Below are positions 1 through 8,046 of a DNA stretch of 34,143 nucleotides, piece after piece. Every line of letters begins with the position of its first letter. Positions within the stretch are counted from its first letter, which is position 1. A program made the translations under genes and the position numbers. The DNA comes from Alphaproteobacteria bacterium (GTDB lineage Bacteria; Pseudomonadota; Alphaproteobacteria; RF32; CAG-239), in the NCBI GenBank assembly GCA_017635595.1, contig JAGBLF010000010.1:1-34143 (forward strand), given 5' to 3'. The notes beneath the pieces are model-generated. The model did not search any database and had not been told where the DNA came from. It saw nothing but the letters and a program-made list of their open reading frames with translations.

Positions 1-320
1 CAAGGATGACGGTAAAAATAAAAAGTGCAAGGATGACATTTATTTTGCGAGAGATTCTCGGTTCTCGCTTCGCTTGCCCAAGAATGACAGGAAAAGAAAA
101 AACGCTCGCCCGAGAATGACAGTAAAAGAAATACCGCTCGCCCAAGGATGACGGTAAAAATAAAAAGTGCAAGGATGACATTTATTTTGCGAGAGATTCT
201 CGATTCTCGCTTCGCTCGCCCGAGAATGACAGTAAAAGAAATACCGCTCTCCCGAGAATGACAGTAAAAGAAATACCGCTCGCCCAAGGATGACGGTAAA
301 AATAAAAAGTGCAAGGATGA
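1..320. repeat. 142-bp tandem repeat, two copies plus a partial third
   Basis: Unit 1 runs 1-142, unit 2 runs 143-284, and a third copy begins at 285 and diverges near 321. Each unit contains several short modules ending in CAAGGATGAC or GAGAATGAC, separated by A-rich spacers, and one palindromic core of the form GAGATTCTCGnTTCTCGC. The modules resemble the arms of the palindromic elements at 20046 and 33002. A minus-strand reading frame across this region is a by-product of the repeat and not a credible gene. The array touches the window edge, so its full copy number is unknown. Confidence 0.9.
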
Positions 321-425
321 TATTATTACTGTCATGCCTGACCTGATCGGGCATCTTTCGCAATCGGCAGTGCTATACTTAAAGAGATTCTCGGTTCTCG
401 CTGTCGCTCGCCCAAGGATGACAAC
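321..425. repeat. Palindromic intergenic repeats
   Basis: Two further repeat fragments follow the tandem array. At 331-356 there is a compact palindrome (ATGCC ... GGGCAT) of a style common as dispersed extragenic repeats in alphaproteobacteria. At 383-422 there is another copy of the GAGATTCTCGGTTCTCGC core ending in CAAGGATGAC. I see no gene here. Confidence 0.7.
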
Positions 426-427
426 AT

Positions 428-455
428 AAAAAAACGCGCTTGACAGCGCGCTTTT
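428..455 (-). terminator. Intrinsic terminator of hxlR-type gene
   Basis: CGCGCT (435-440), loop TGAC, AGCGCG (445-450), followed on the minus strand by a run of seven T (complement of 428-434). It lies 17 bp past the stop codon of the HxlR-type regulator. Confidence 0.85.
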
Positions 456-471
456 ACTAATCTGTCCGGTG

Positions 472-813
472 TTATGCCAAATCAGGCATCAAATTTTTGA
501 CATTCTGATTATAGTATTCTTCTGCCCATGCACGCATGGAATCCAAAACAGGCTTCAAATTATATCCGAAATTGGTTAATGTGTATTCTACTCGCGGCGG
601 AATTTGTGCATAAACCGTACGGATTAAAATCCCTTTTTCTTCCAAAGCACGCAGGTTGGATGTTAAAACTTTTTGTGTGATGTCACCGAGTTCTTTTTTA
701 AGTTCACCAAAACGCTTGGTCCCGTTCATCAACTCTTGAATAATCATAATTTTCCACCGGTCGCCCATGGTTTTCAGCGCCATTTCAACCAGATTTTCCG
801 GCATTTCAATCAT
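472..813 (-). CDS. HxlR/MarR-like winged-helix transcriptional regulator
   Basis: A 113-residue protein covering the whole HxlR domain: MGDRWKIMIIQEL near the start (the family's GGKWK-ILxxL motif), the recognition-helix segment ITQKVLTSNLRALEEKGI, and the wing PPRVEYTLTNFG. HxlR proteins are small DNA-binding repressors or activators, often responding to electrophiles or redox stress. This one lacks the N-terminal cysteine (usually in a C-P pair) that many redox-sensing members use, so a thiol switch is unlikely. The start has a good AGGAG ribosome site. It is divergent from the glycosyltransferase at 954, with an imperfect palindrome between them that is a likely autoregulatory site. The targets are unknown. 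Confidence 0.9.
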   Translation of the reverse strand: MIEMPENLVEMALKTMGDRWKIMIIQELMNGTKRFGELKKELGDITQKVLTSNLRALEEKGILIRTVYAQIPPRVEYTLTNFGYNLKPVLDSMRAWAEEYYNQNVKNLMPDLA

Positions 814-830
814 TGTATTACTCCTTTATG

Positions 831-851
831 TACACATACTGTATATATGTA
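831..851. promoter_or_regulatory. Imperfect palindrome, candidate HxlR operator
   Basis: A 21-bp dyad with outer arms TACA and TGTA and inner matches (14 of 21 positions symmetric) lies 18 bp upstream of the hxlR-type start codon, in the divergent intergenic region. Its position fits autoregulation by the neighbouring HxlR-type protein. Function is inferred from position and symmetry only. Confidence 0.45.
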
Positions 852-953
852 TAATACCGAATCGTCGGTTTTTCAATACTTTTTTTATATTATTCGCCGG
901 TATATTGAAAATTTTTTTGCCACGATTATTTGTTGATACGAAACGGAGGAAAT

Positions 954-1739
954 ATGAAACGCATTTGTTTGTTAGCAGGATATGATAAAAAATGCCAAAT
1001 TCAGGATTATGTTGTGTATTTGGTAAAAAAATTATCCGAAATCGGCGAGGTCTACTACGTCGGTAACGGCAAAATACCGCCGGATGAGTTGTTTAAAATC
1101 GCTCCTTTTACTCAAAGATTGTTTACAAAAGAGCATAAAATGCGCGATTTCGGCTCGTGGCATTATGTTATCGAACAGCTCGGGTGGGATAAATTGGCGC
1201 AATATGATGAAATCGTATTTTGTAATGACAGCGTTTACGGGCCGCTGTTTGATTTGCAGGCGGTTTTTGCACAAATGGAACGTAAAGGATTCGATTTTTG
1301 GTCGGTAACTTCCGATTACGTTTACAGGTATCATTTGCATCGCTATTTTATGGTTTTCAGCCGCGATATCGTAAAAAATGCGGCTTTTCAAAAATTTTGG
1401 AATGATATTTCGCTTACCGAAAGTGCTAGATATTCGGAATATAAATTAACATCTTTGTTGGCGGAGGAGGGGTTTGTCGGCAACAGTTATATTCGCAGTT
1501 ATAAACAATCCGATATTATGCAGACGCCGGAAACTTTGCTATCTGATTATTCGGCTCCGTTTATAAAAATCAAAAGCTTTCTGCCCGAAAATAAATATAC
1601 GGCCGGCAGCGGTTTGAGCTTAAGATATCAAATCAGAACCCGTACCGAATATGATACGGCACTGATTAATCAAAATATAACAGCTAATCATTATCCGCAG
1701 ACATGGGCGCAAAAGTTGGTCGCGTTGAGCGGTATTTAG
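954..1739 (+). CDS. Rhamnan synthesis protein F (RgpF)-like glycosyltransferase
   Basis: A 261-residue cytoplasmic protein with the hallmarks of the RgpF family: DFGSWHYVIEQLGWDKL, then YDEIVFCNDSVYGPL and FDFWSVTSDY, followed by HLHRYFMVFSRDIV. RgpF-type enzymes help assemble rhamnose-containing or related surface polysaccharides. The start is the ATG at 954, with CGGAGGA 4 bp upstream; an in-frame ATG at 930 has no such site. No other polysaccharide genes flank it, so the glycan is unknown. Its stop overlaps the convergent yraN stop by 4 bp. Confidence 0.75.
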   Translation: MKRICLLAGYDKKCQIQDYVVYLVKKLSEIGEVYYVGNGKIPPDELFKIAPFTQRLFTKEHKMRDFGSWHYVIEQLGWDKLAQYDEIVFCNDSVYGPLFDLQAVFAQMERKGFDFWSVTSDYVYRYHLHRYFMVFSRDIVKNAAFQKFWNDISLTESARYSEYKLTSLLAEEGFVGNSYIRSYKQSDIMQTPETLLSDYSAPFIKIKSFLPENKYTAGSGLSLRYQIRTRTEYDTALINQNITANHYPQTWAQKLVALSGI

Positions 1740-2095
1740 TCGGCCTGCCAAGCGTTTATAATATGGCGAATCCGCCACGGCAGGGTGATGAGAACGGCAT
1801 CAAAGCGGATGTCGTGGCCGCGGTACGCAGGGTATGATTTCAAAAAATTCTGTGCTCCGCGGATAATGCGTGTTCGCTGCTGTTTGGTAATGGCATAGGC
1901 GGCATTTTCTAAAGAAGAACGTTGCTTTATTTCAACAAAGACGAGCGTATCTTTTTTGCGGCAAATCAAATCGATTTCACCGGCTGTTGTGCCGCGACCG
2001 GTGATAAAGTTGCGCTTCACGATTTTATAACCGTGGCAAAACATATAAGCGGCGGCCAAAAGTTCGGCGAATTTACCTTTGCGATAATTATTCAT
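1736..2095 (-). CDS. yraN: YraN (UPF0102) family endonuclease-like protein
   Basis: 119 residues, the usual length for YraN. The N-terminal RKGKFAELLAAAYM and the GEIDLICRKKDTLVFVEIKQR stretch match the nuclease-fold core (E...D...E-x-K) shared with Holliday-junction-resolvase-like nucleases. The cellular role is poorly defined. Its start overlaps the end of rsmI by 8 bp, so the two are co-translated. In E. coli, yraN, lpoA and rsmI are also neighbours; here yraN follows rsmI rather than lpoA. Confidence 0.92.
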   Translation of the reverse strand: MNNYRKGKFAELLAAAYMFCHGYKIVKRNFITGRGTTAGEIDLICRKKDTLVFVEIKQRSSLENAAYAITKQQRTRIIRGAQNFLKSYPAYRGHDIRFDAVLITLPWRIRHIINAWQAD

Positions 2096-2921
2096 CTTTT
2101 ATCTCTAAGGCTAAAGCGTAAACGTCGTTTTTGCTGAGGTTGTATTCGGCACAGATTTCTTTAACGGCGGTTTTAAGCGATGTTTCCTGCAGACGACGGC
2201 GTAAAATATCGCTTACATCGGCAATTTGACATTCTTTTTCCTGCGGCGGAGCAACCATTAACACAAATTCACCGCGCGGTTCTTGCTCCGTGAAGTGTGC
2301 CATAACTTCCGGAATCGTCCCGCTGACGGTTTCTTCATACATTTTGGTCAGTTCGCGGCAGACGGCAATTTCGCGGTCGGTAAATATTTCAGCTGCCTGT
2401 TCCAAAGTTTTTAACAAACGCGGCGCGGTTTCGTAAAAAATCAGTGTCGTGTTTATGCTTTTCAGCTCATTAAATAAGTCATGACGTGCTTTGTCTTTGT
2501 TGGGAATAAAGCCGGCAAACATAAAACGGTTGGTCGGCAGTCCCGAAAGCTGTAAGGCTGTAATGACTGCGCATGCACCCGGAACCGCCGTTACATAAAT
2601 ATCTTGCTCGCGGCACTTGCGAACCAGTTTATATCCGGGGTCGGAAATCAGCGGCGCACCGGCATCACTGATAAGGGCAACAATGTGATTATCATTAATT
2701 AAATCGATAATCATTTGGGCATTTTTTTCTTCGGAATGGTCTTCGTATTTGATGAATCTTTTATTAAGTTGCAAACCGAGCAGCGTAAACAGTTTTTTGG
2801 CAATACGCGTATCTTCGCAGGCTATAATGTCTGCCTGTTTCAGGGTTTCGATACCGCGCGGCGAAATATCTTGCAAATTGCCGATGGGTGTCGAGATGAT
2901 ATACAGTCCGTTTCTTAACAT
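2088..2921 (-). CDS. rsmI: 16S rRNA (cytidine1402-2'-O)-methyltransferase RsmI
   Basis: 277 residues. RsmI uses S-adenosylmethionine to 2'-O-methylate C1402 in the decoding centre of 16S rRNA. Visible family motifs are GLYIISTPIGNLQDISPR at the N-terminus, ACEDTRIAKKL, the SDAGAPLISDPGYKLV signature and VPGACAVITALQLSGLP. I place the start at 2921 (MLRNGLYIIS), where homologues begin. An upstream in-frame ATG at 2984 would add 21 residues and has no ribosome site. It is divergent from the LpoA-like gene and overlaps yraN by 8 bp. Confidence 0.95.
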   Translation of the reverse strand: MLRNGLYIISTPIGNLQDISPRGIETLKQADIIACEDTRIAKKLFTLLGLQLNKRFIKYEDHSEEKNAQMIIDLINDNHIVALISDAGAPLISDPGYKLVRKCREQDIYVTAVPGACAVITALQLSGLPTNRFMFAGFIPNKDKARHDLFNELKSINTTLIFYETAPRLLKTLEQAAEIFTDREIAVCRELTKMYEETVSGTIPEVMAHFTEQEPRGEFVLMVAPPQEKECQIADVSDILRRRLQETSLKTAVKEICAEYNLSKNDVYALALEIKDE

Positions 2922-3001
2922 TTTCTTCAACTTTAACTTTACAAAAAATTTATTTAGAATTAATAATATGGTATTGTTTGACATTTTAAGGAAAATTGCA
3001 A

Positions 3002-4300
3002 GTGTTAAAAAAATTAGGTGTTATTTTCGGTTGTATGCTTTTGTGCTGCTGCACCGTGTGGAATAAAACGATGCACAGCACATACTACAATTATGAAAAT
3101 ACCGACAGCACGCCGGTAGATATGGTCGGTTCGACTGATTATTCGCAAGTCGATTTGGGAAATGCCGAAAGTTTCAGAGTCGCAATGTTATTACCGCTCA
3201 GCGGTAATGTCGCCTCGATGGGACAAAGCATGAAAAATGCCGCCACGATGGCTATAGGTGATTTAAATAACAATAATCTGGTGGTGCAATTTTATGATAC
3301 CAAAGGTTCAACCTCCGGTGCGCGTGTGGCAATCGAAAATGCCGTTAATGTCGACAGTGATTTGATTTTGGGTCCGTTAACGGCTGATGAAGTTTCGGCT
3401 ATAAGCGAGGTCGCCAAATCTAAAAATATACCGGTGATTTCGTTTTCAACATCGCCGGCCGTTTTGCAAGAGGGAATATATACTTTAGGTCTGCTGAATG
3501 ACCAGCAGATCGACAGAATCGTGCATTATGCCGTCGGGCAGGGACGTCGGCAGCTGGCCGCCGTATTGCCGAACAATCAAAGCGGGTTGAATATGCTGAA
3601 ATCATATATTAAAGCGGCACGTAATAATGGCGCTGAAGTAACCAAAATCGGCTTTTATGCACCGGAAACCATGGAATTTACTGATTTGGTAACCTCGATG
3701 ATTAAAGATAAGGATGACAGTCTCGGATTTGATGCTTTGCTTATTCCGGAATACGGTAATAAATTAAAGGCAATATCTTCAATGTTCAGCTATTATGATG
3801 TGGCAGCACCGGATGTATTGTTTATGGGTACATCGGTTTGGGCCAATACCGGTTTAAGTAAAGAAACCGAATTGTACGGAGCTGTTTATCCGGTGATGTC
3901 GTTAAAACAGCGTAATGCTTTCGCACAAAAATATAACGAATTATTCGGCGAACGCCCGAACGGATTAAGCATTTTTGCTTATGATGCCGTGGCGTTAGCA
4001 TCGTCGCTGTCGCATAAAGATAAAAGCTATGCGGAAGAACAAATCGTTCGTCCGGAGGGCTATTACGGTATGAGCGGTATTTTCCGTATTTTGCCGAACG
4101 GACAGAGTGAACATGGTCTGGATGTGGTACGAGTAACATCTGCAGGCGAAAGTTTGGTCGAATCCGCACCGCAAAAGTTTTACGGCGGCTACAGCTCGTA
4201 TGACGGCTTTAACGGATCATCGATATCCGGCTCAGGCTCAATGCCGAGAATATACGGGCAAAGTCCGGTCGGTTTGCAAAACGCCTTAAACAATTTATAA
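3002..4300 (+). CDS. LpoA-like penicillin-binding protein activator lipoprotein
   Basis: 432 residues. The N-terminus has a hydrophobic signal ending in a cysteine cluster (MLLCCC), consistent with an outer-membrane lipoprotein. The remainder is a periplasmic-binding-protein fold: VAMLLPLSGNVASMGQSMKNAA, then LILGPLTADEVSAI and IPVISFSTSP. This matches the LppC/LpoA family, whose E. coli member activates PBP1A from the outer membrane; the divergent rsmI and nearby yraN support it. The start is the GTG at 3002, with AAGGA 9 bp upstream; a TTG at 2996 is too close to that site. An amino-acid ABC transporter binding protein is the alternative, but no permease is nearby. Confidence 0.8.
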   Translation: MLKKLGVIFGCMLLCCCTVWNKTMHSTYYNYENTDSTPVDMVGSTDYSQVDLGNAESFRVAMLLPLSGNVASMGQSMKNAATMAIGDLNNNNLVVQFYDTKGSTSGARVAIENAVNVDSDLILGPLTADEVSAISEVAKSKNIPVISFSTSPAVLQEGIYTLGLLNDQQIDRIVHYAVGQGRRQLAAVLPNNQSGLNMLKSYIKAARNNGAEVTKIGFYAPETMEFTDLVTSMIKDKDDSLGFDALLIPEYGNKLKAISSMFSYYDVAAPDVLFMGTSVWANTGLSKETELYGAVYPVMSLKQRNAFAQKYNELFGERPNGLSIFAYDAVALASSLSHKDKSYAEEQIVRPEGYYGMSGIFRILPNGQSEHGLDVVRVTSAGESLVESAPQKFYGGYSSYDGFNGSSISGSGSMPRIYGQSPVGLQNALNNL

Positions 4301-4367
4301 AGTATGCGATAAGTTGTTTTTTTTGCTTGCAAATTGATTATATTTGCTCAATATAAGTACAGTTTAT

Positions 4368-4452
4368 GAAGGGCTTAGGGTTGTAATGCCGCCAACTCGG
4401 TCAGGTTCGGAAGGAAGCAGCCGTAACGGATAAACAAGGTCTAAGTCCCTTC
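4368..4452 (+). ncRNA. ffs: Signal recognition particle RNA (4.5S type)
   Basis: The conserved apical domain is present: GGTCAGGTTCGGAAGGAAGC followed by AGCC, with the GGAA tetraloop and the symmetric and asymmetric internal loops that bind the Ffh M domain. The ends pair as GAAGGGCTTAG with CTAAGTCCCTTC (one bulged A), giving an RNA of about 85 nt. A possible -10 element TATAAG lies at 4352-4357, 11 bp upstream. The RNA sits 22 bp before dnaX, and no clear terminator separates them. Confidence 0.95.
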
Positions 4453-4474
4453 TCCTCGAATAAAAGAAACAGGT

Positions 4475-6160
4475 ATGACGCAAGAAAACGAAAATCATCA
4501 ATATGTCGCCTTAGCGCGCAAATATCGTCCGCAAAAGTTTGAAGATTTGCTCGGGCAGGATGCGCTTGTGCAAACATTGACTAATGCCATACAAAATAAT
4601 CGCTTGCATCATGCTTATATTTTAACGGGTATCCGCGGTGTCGGTAAAACCACAACCGCCCGCTTAATCGCACGCGCCATTAACTGTATCGGTCCGGACG
4701 GCAAAGGCGGCCCGACCATTCATCCGTGCGGCGAGTGTGAAAATTGTAAGGCAATTGCTGCTGACAGACATATTGATGTTATAGAACTTGATGCCGCTTC
4801 AAAAACCGGTGTTGATGATATGCGCGAAATTTTGGACGGCGTACGCTACAAGCCGACCAATGCCCGCTATAAAGTTTATATAATCGATGAAGTGCATATG
4901 CTTTCAAAAAGCGCGTTTAATGCCCTTTTGAAAACTTTGGAAGAGCCGCCGGCGCATGTTAAGTTTATTTTTGCCACAACCGAAATCCGTAAAGTTCCGG
5001 TGACGATTTTATCGCGTTGTCAACGTTTTGATTTACAGCGTTTGAGTATCGAAACTTTAATGACACTGTTTAATAAAATCGTTAAGGCTGAAAATATAGA
5101 AGCCGAAGAAGAGGCTTTGCAAATGGTGGCCAGAGCTGCGGACGGATCGGCACGTGACGGCCTTTCAATGCTTGATCAGGCAATTGTTTTGGGTAACGGT
5201 AATATTAAAGCCGATACGGTTAAAAATATGTTGGGGCTTGCCGACCGCCAACAAACAATGGTTTTGTATGAAAAATTGCTGGCCGGTGATATAAGTGCCG
5301 TTATGGAAAACCTGCAAGCGATGTATACAAACGGTTCGGTTCCGACGGTGATTTTGCAGGATTTGATAGATATTACCCACCTGCTGGCCAAAGTTAAAAT
5401 CGTTCCGGCTTTTATTAATGATGCCTCTTTAAGCGAAAATGATCGCGAAATGTGCAAAAAAATGTGCGATGCACCGATTAACATTCTTTCTAAAATTTGG
5501 CAGATGCTGATTAAAGGCTTAAGCGAAATTCAGTATGCGGCCGTGCAAATCGATGCCTTGGAAATGATATTGATGCGGATTGCTTATTCCGCTTCTTTGC
5601 CAAGTCCGTCAGATTTGCTGAAGGAATTAAAAAAAAAATCCGGCCTGAATAAAAATACCCCAGCCGTAACAAGCGAAATAATGACACCTTCCGAAGTATC
5701 AGATGTCGAAGACTCCGGTGTGATTATTGAAACAACGGCCGAATTGCTTAAATTATTGACGGCTAAAAAACAACCGCTTTTGCTGTTTGCCGTTAAAAAT
5801 GATTTGTCGTTCAAAGAGTTTGCCGACGGGCGGATGCATATATCCGTATCTGAAAAAGCCGATAAAAATCTGATAGCCAATTTACGCAACTTTTTGAAAA
5901 AAGAAACCGGTAAAAATTGGCAAATTGATATAGATTACGAGCCGCTCGGCGAAACATTGGCGATGTTGGAAGCTAAGGAGTTGGATAAAGATAAGAAAAA
6001 TATCTCTGAATATCCGCTCGTAAAAGCTATACTTAGCGAATTTAACGGTGCTAAAATAGAAACAATTATTCGGAAGAATATCGAAGATGCCGAAAACGAA
6101 AGTGAAACGGAATTCGTTGTTCCCGAACCTGTTAACGAAATATATGAAGAGGAAAACTAA
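4475..6160 (+). CDS. dnaX: DNA polymerase III subunit tau/gamma
   Basis: 561 residues. DnaX is the motor ATPase of the clamp-loader complex. Residues 52-59 are the Walker A loop (GIRGVGKT). A zinc-binding module (CGECENCK), the DEVHML Walker B box, the LEEPP segment and the SRCQRFDLQRL sensor region follow in order. The C-terminal third is the variable tau region that contacts the polymerase alpha subunit and helicase. A run of ten A at codons 385-388 ends the conserved ATPase/collar region and probably directs a shorter gamma-like product. ybaB follows without a gap. Confidence 0.97.
   Translation: MTQENENHQYVALARKYRPQKFEDLLGQDALVQTLTNAIQNNRLHHAYILTGIRGVGKTTTARLIARAINCIGPDGKGGPTIHPCGECENCKAIAADRHIDVIELDAASKTGVDDMREILDGVRYKPTNARYKVYIIDEVHMLSKSAFNALLKTLEEPPAHVKFIFATTEIRKVPVTILSRCQRFDLQRLSIETLMTLFNKIVKAENIEAEEEALQMVARAADGSARDGLSMLDQAIVLGNGNIKADTVKNMLGLADRQQTMVLYEKLLAGDISAVMENLQAMYTNGSVPTVILQDLIDITHLLAKVKIVPAFINDASLSENDREMCKKMCDAPINILSKIWQMLIKGLSEIQYAAVQIDALEMILMRIAYSASLPSPSDLLKELKKKSGLNKNTPAVTSEIMTPSEVSDVEDSGVIIETTAELLKLLTAKKQPLLLFAVKNDLSFKEFADGRMHISVSEKADKNLIANLRNFLKKETGKNWQIDIDYEPLGETLAMLEAKELDKDKKNISEYPLVKAILSEFNGAKIETIIRKNIEDAENESETEFVVPEPVNEIYEEEN
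5621..5652 (+). other. Probable dnaX slippage/frameshift site
   Basis: AAGGA (5621-5625), like an internal Shine-Dalgarno stimulator, is followed by ten consecutive A (5629-5638). A shift into the -1 frame at this run reads Ile-Arg-Pro-Glu and then TAA at 5650-5652, giving a product of about 392 residues instead of 561. The position, just after the third clamp-loader domain, is where gamma ends in species that make it by ribosomal frameshifting (E. coli) or transcriptional slippage (Thermus). Confidence 0.7.
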
Positions 6161-6481
6161 ATGTTTAATGTACAAGGACTGATGAAGCAAGCTCAACAAA
6201 TGCAACGCAAAATGCAGGAAACTCAAGCAAAACTCGGACAAGAAGAAAGAGAAGGAACCAGCGGCGGCAATATGGTTAAGGTCGTGCTGAACGGTAAATC
6301 CGAAATGAAAAGCATTAGTATTGATCAGTCGCTGTTGAGCGACGGTGATGTTGCCATGCTCGAAGATTTAATTAAAGCTGCCTATAATGATGCACATACC
6401 AAAATCGATACCATGATGGAAGAAGGTATGAAAGAAGCCACCAACGGTGTCGGATTGGGCGGTTTAAAACTTCCGTTTTAG
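6161..6481 (+). CDS. ybaB: YbaB/EbfC family nucleoid-associated protein
   Basis: 106 residues, typical length. The N-terminal FNVQGLMKQAQQMQRKMQET helix, then GGNMVKVVLNGKSEMKSISID and the DLIKAAYNDAH segment, define the family. These small dimers bind DNA and are often associated with recombination functions. The ATG follows the dnaX stop codon directly, with GAGG inside the dnaX end, so the gene is translationally coupled. recR lies 10 bp downstream, the usual dnaX-ybaB-recR order. Confidence 0.95.
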   Translation: MFNVQGLMKQAQQMQRKMQETQAKLGQEEREGTSGGNMVKVVLNGKSEMKSISIDQSLLSDGDVAMLEDLIKAAYNDAHTKIDTMMEEGMKEATNGVGLGGLKLPF

Positions 6482-6491
6482 GTCGTAAAAA

Positions 6492-7085
6492 TTGCAAAAT
6501 AACGATATCGAAAAATTAATAAAAATAGTTGCCAAACTTCCGGCGCTGGGTGCACGTTCGTCTCGCCGGATTGTTTTGCATTTGCTTAAAAATAAAGACA
6601 ATAAGTTGTTACCGCTTATAGAAGCTTTGCAAAGCGTTGCCGATAATATTAAAACATGCCCGATTTGCGGTAATTTTGATACAGAAGATCCGTGCCATAT
6701 TTGTGCGGATTTGTCGCGTGATACCGAGGTGGTTTGTGTGGTGCAGGATGTTGCCGATTTATGGGCAATGGAACGAGTCGGCTTGTTTAAAGGGCAATAC
6801 CATGTGTTGGGCGGTATTTTATCAGCCCTAGACGGTGTAACGCCGGAAGATTTGAATATAGAACGGTTATTTTCGCGTTTGGCTCAAGGTGTGATCAAAG
6901 AAGTTATCCTGGCGTTGCCTGCAACCATTGACGGACAGATTACTTCCCATTATTTACTTTCACGTCTGAAAGAATATCCGGTTAAGGTGACTACTTTGGC
7001 ACAAGGATTACCGATGGGAGCCGAGCTTGACTATATGGATGATGGTACGATTCAGTTAGCACTTTCGGCGCGCAAAGAAGTATAA
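6492..7085 (+). CDS. recR: Recombination mediator protein RecR
   Basis: 197 residues. RecR works with RecO (and RecF) to load RecA on gapped DNA. It shows the N-terminal helix-hairpin-helix region (LPALGARSSRRIVLHLL), the four-cysteine zinc finger CPICGNFDTEDPCHIC, then the Toprim domain starting at VVCVVQDVADLWAMER, and the C-terminal TLAQGLPMGAELDYMDDGTI motif. The start is a TTG at 6492, as no in-frame ATG precedes the conserved region. The 3' end overlaps the convergent glycosyltransferase by 34 bp. Confidence 0.95.
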   Translation: MQNNDIEKLIKIVAKLPALGARSSRRIVLHLLKNKDNKLLPLIEALQSVADNIKTCPICGNFDTEDPCHICADLSRDTEVVCVVQDVADLWAMERVGLFKGQYHVLGGILSALDGVTPEDLNIERLFSRLAQGVIKEVILALPATIDGQITSHYLLSRLKEYPVKVTTLAQGLPMGAELDYMDDGTIQLALSARKEV

Positions 7086-8044
7086 TATTTACGAACTTCT
7101 GTCATAAATTTTTGAGTCTGAGCAAAAGCAGATTGGTCGGCCAGCGGATAGTTATTTTCAGCTAGCCATCCGTTCATTCGGACATAGGCAATGGCCGGAA
7201 AATTTCTTTTTTGCATTTCTTTATAAATAGCCTTAGCGGCATCAAGCTTACCGAGCATTTTTGCCGTTTCGGAGAATTTGTCCGTTTGTGAGCCTTTGCG
7301 GTTGAGGCGATAAAGGTACAATTGTTCCCATGTAAAACTGATACGCTTGGCATTAATCATCGCCATAAATACAAAATAGGCGTCATCATGATATGGATGG
7401 CTTGCAAAACGCAGATGATTGTTTTTAATAATATCCGAACGAATAAATTTATTCCATGGTTGAAGGAGTGTTAATTGAAATGTTCTTTCATAAATATCTG
7501 AAATATTGAAAATTCTTAAATTACGTTTTTGAATATATTTTTGATTTAACATCGGCATAAATTCAAATTGTTTTGTCTGTGCGTTAAAAGCAATCGGGCA
7601 AAAAATAAACATATCTAAATTGTCATGTTCTGCAAACAAATAAGATGTTTTAAGCGCATTTGACATTAACGCATCATCGGAATCTATAACCAGCGTATAT
7701 TTACCGCGAATATGTCTTAAGCCCTCATTACGCGTAGCGGCGGCACCTGAATTTTTGGCATTTTGAAAAGTGCGAATGCGGTTGTCTGAAGCGGCATATT
7801 TATCGATAATTTTTTGCGAATTGTCCGTCGAAGCATCATTGACTATGATAAATTCAAAATCGCCGAAAGTTTGAGTTAAGACACTTTGAATGGCATCGTC
7901 TAAGTATTTTTCCGAATTGTAGACGGACATGACAACCGATATGGCCGGATGTGTTTTTTTGTAAACAAACAGGCTTCCCGATAAAACAAGGATAAAGGCA
8001 GCAGCAAAAAGAAAACATACAATTTTTTTGCATGCGGACTTCAT
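7052..8044 (-). CDS. Membrane-anchored family 2 glycosyltransferase
   Basis: 330 residues. An N-terminal hydrophobic segment (about residues 8-27) is followed by a GT-A fold: ISVVMSVYNSEKYLDDAIQS, FEFIIVNDASTDNS, RNEGLRHIRGKY, then VIDSDDAL as the metal-binding DxD region. GT2 enzymes transfer sugars from nucleotide-sugar donors. A single N-terminal membrane segment in front of a catalytic domain that normally acts in the cytoplasm is unusual, and suggests either an N-in anchor or a misread signal. The start lies 3 bp after the MFS stop, with AGGA inside the end of that gene. Acceptor unknown. Confidence 0.85.
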   Translation of the reverse strand: MKSACKKIVCFLFAAAFILVLSGSLFVYKKTHPAISVVMSVYNSEKYLDDAIQSVLTQTFGDFEFIIVNDASTDNSQKIIDKYAASDNRIRTFQNAKNSGAAATRNEGLRHIRGKYTLVIDSDDALMSNALKTSYLFAEHDNLDMFIFCPIAFNAQTKQFEFMPMLNQKYIQKRNLRIFNISDIYERTFQLTLLQPWNKFIRSDIIKNNHLRFASHPYHDDAYFVFMAMINAKRISFTWEQLYLYRLNRKGSQTDKFSETAKMLGKLDAAKAIYKEMQKRNFPAIAYVRMNGWLAENNYPLADQSAFAQTQKFMTEVRKYYTSLRAESAN

Positions 8045-8046
8045 TT

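Noticed and set aside
1..320. CRISPR array
   Set aside because: The repeats are tandem 142-bp units with internal modules, without unique spacers of constant length, and no cas gene is present.
40..363. 107-residue minus-strand reading frame
   Set aside because: It lies entirely in the tandem repeats, and the protein only mirrors the repeat period.
673..985. Plus-strand frames opposite hxlR
   Set aside because: They are shadows of the minus-strand gene and the AT-rich promoter region, with no domain.
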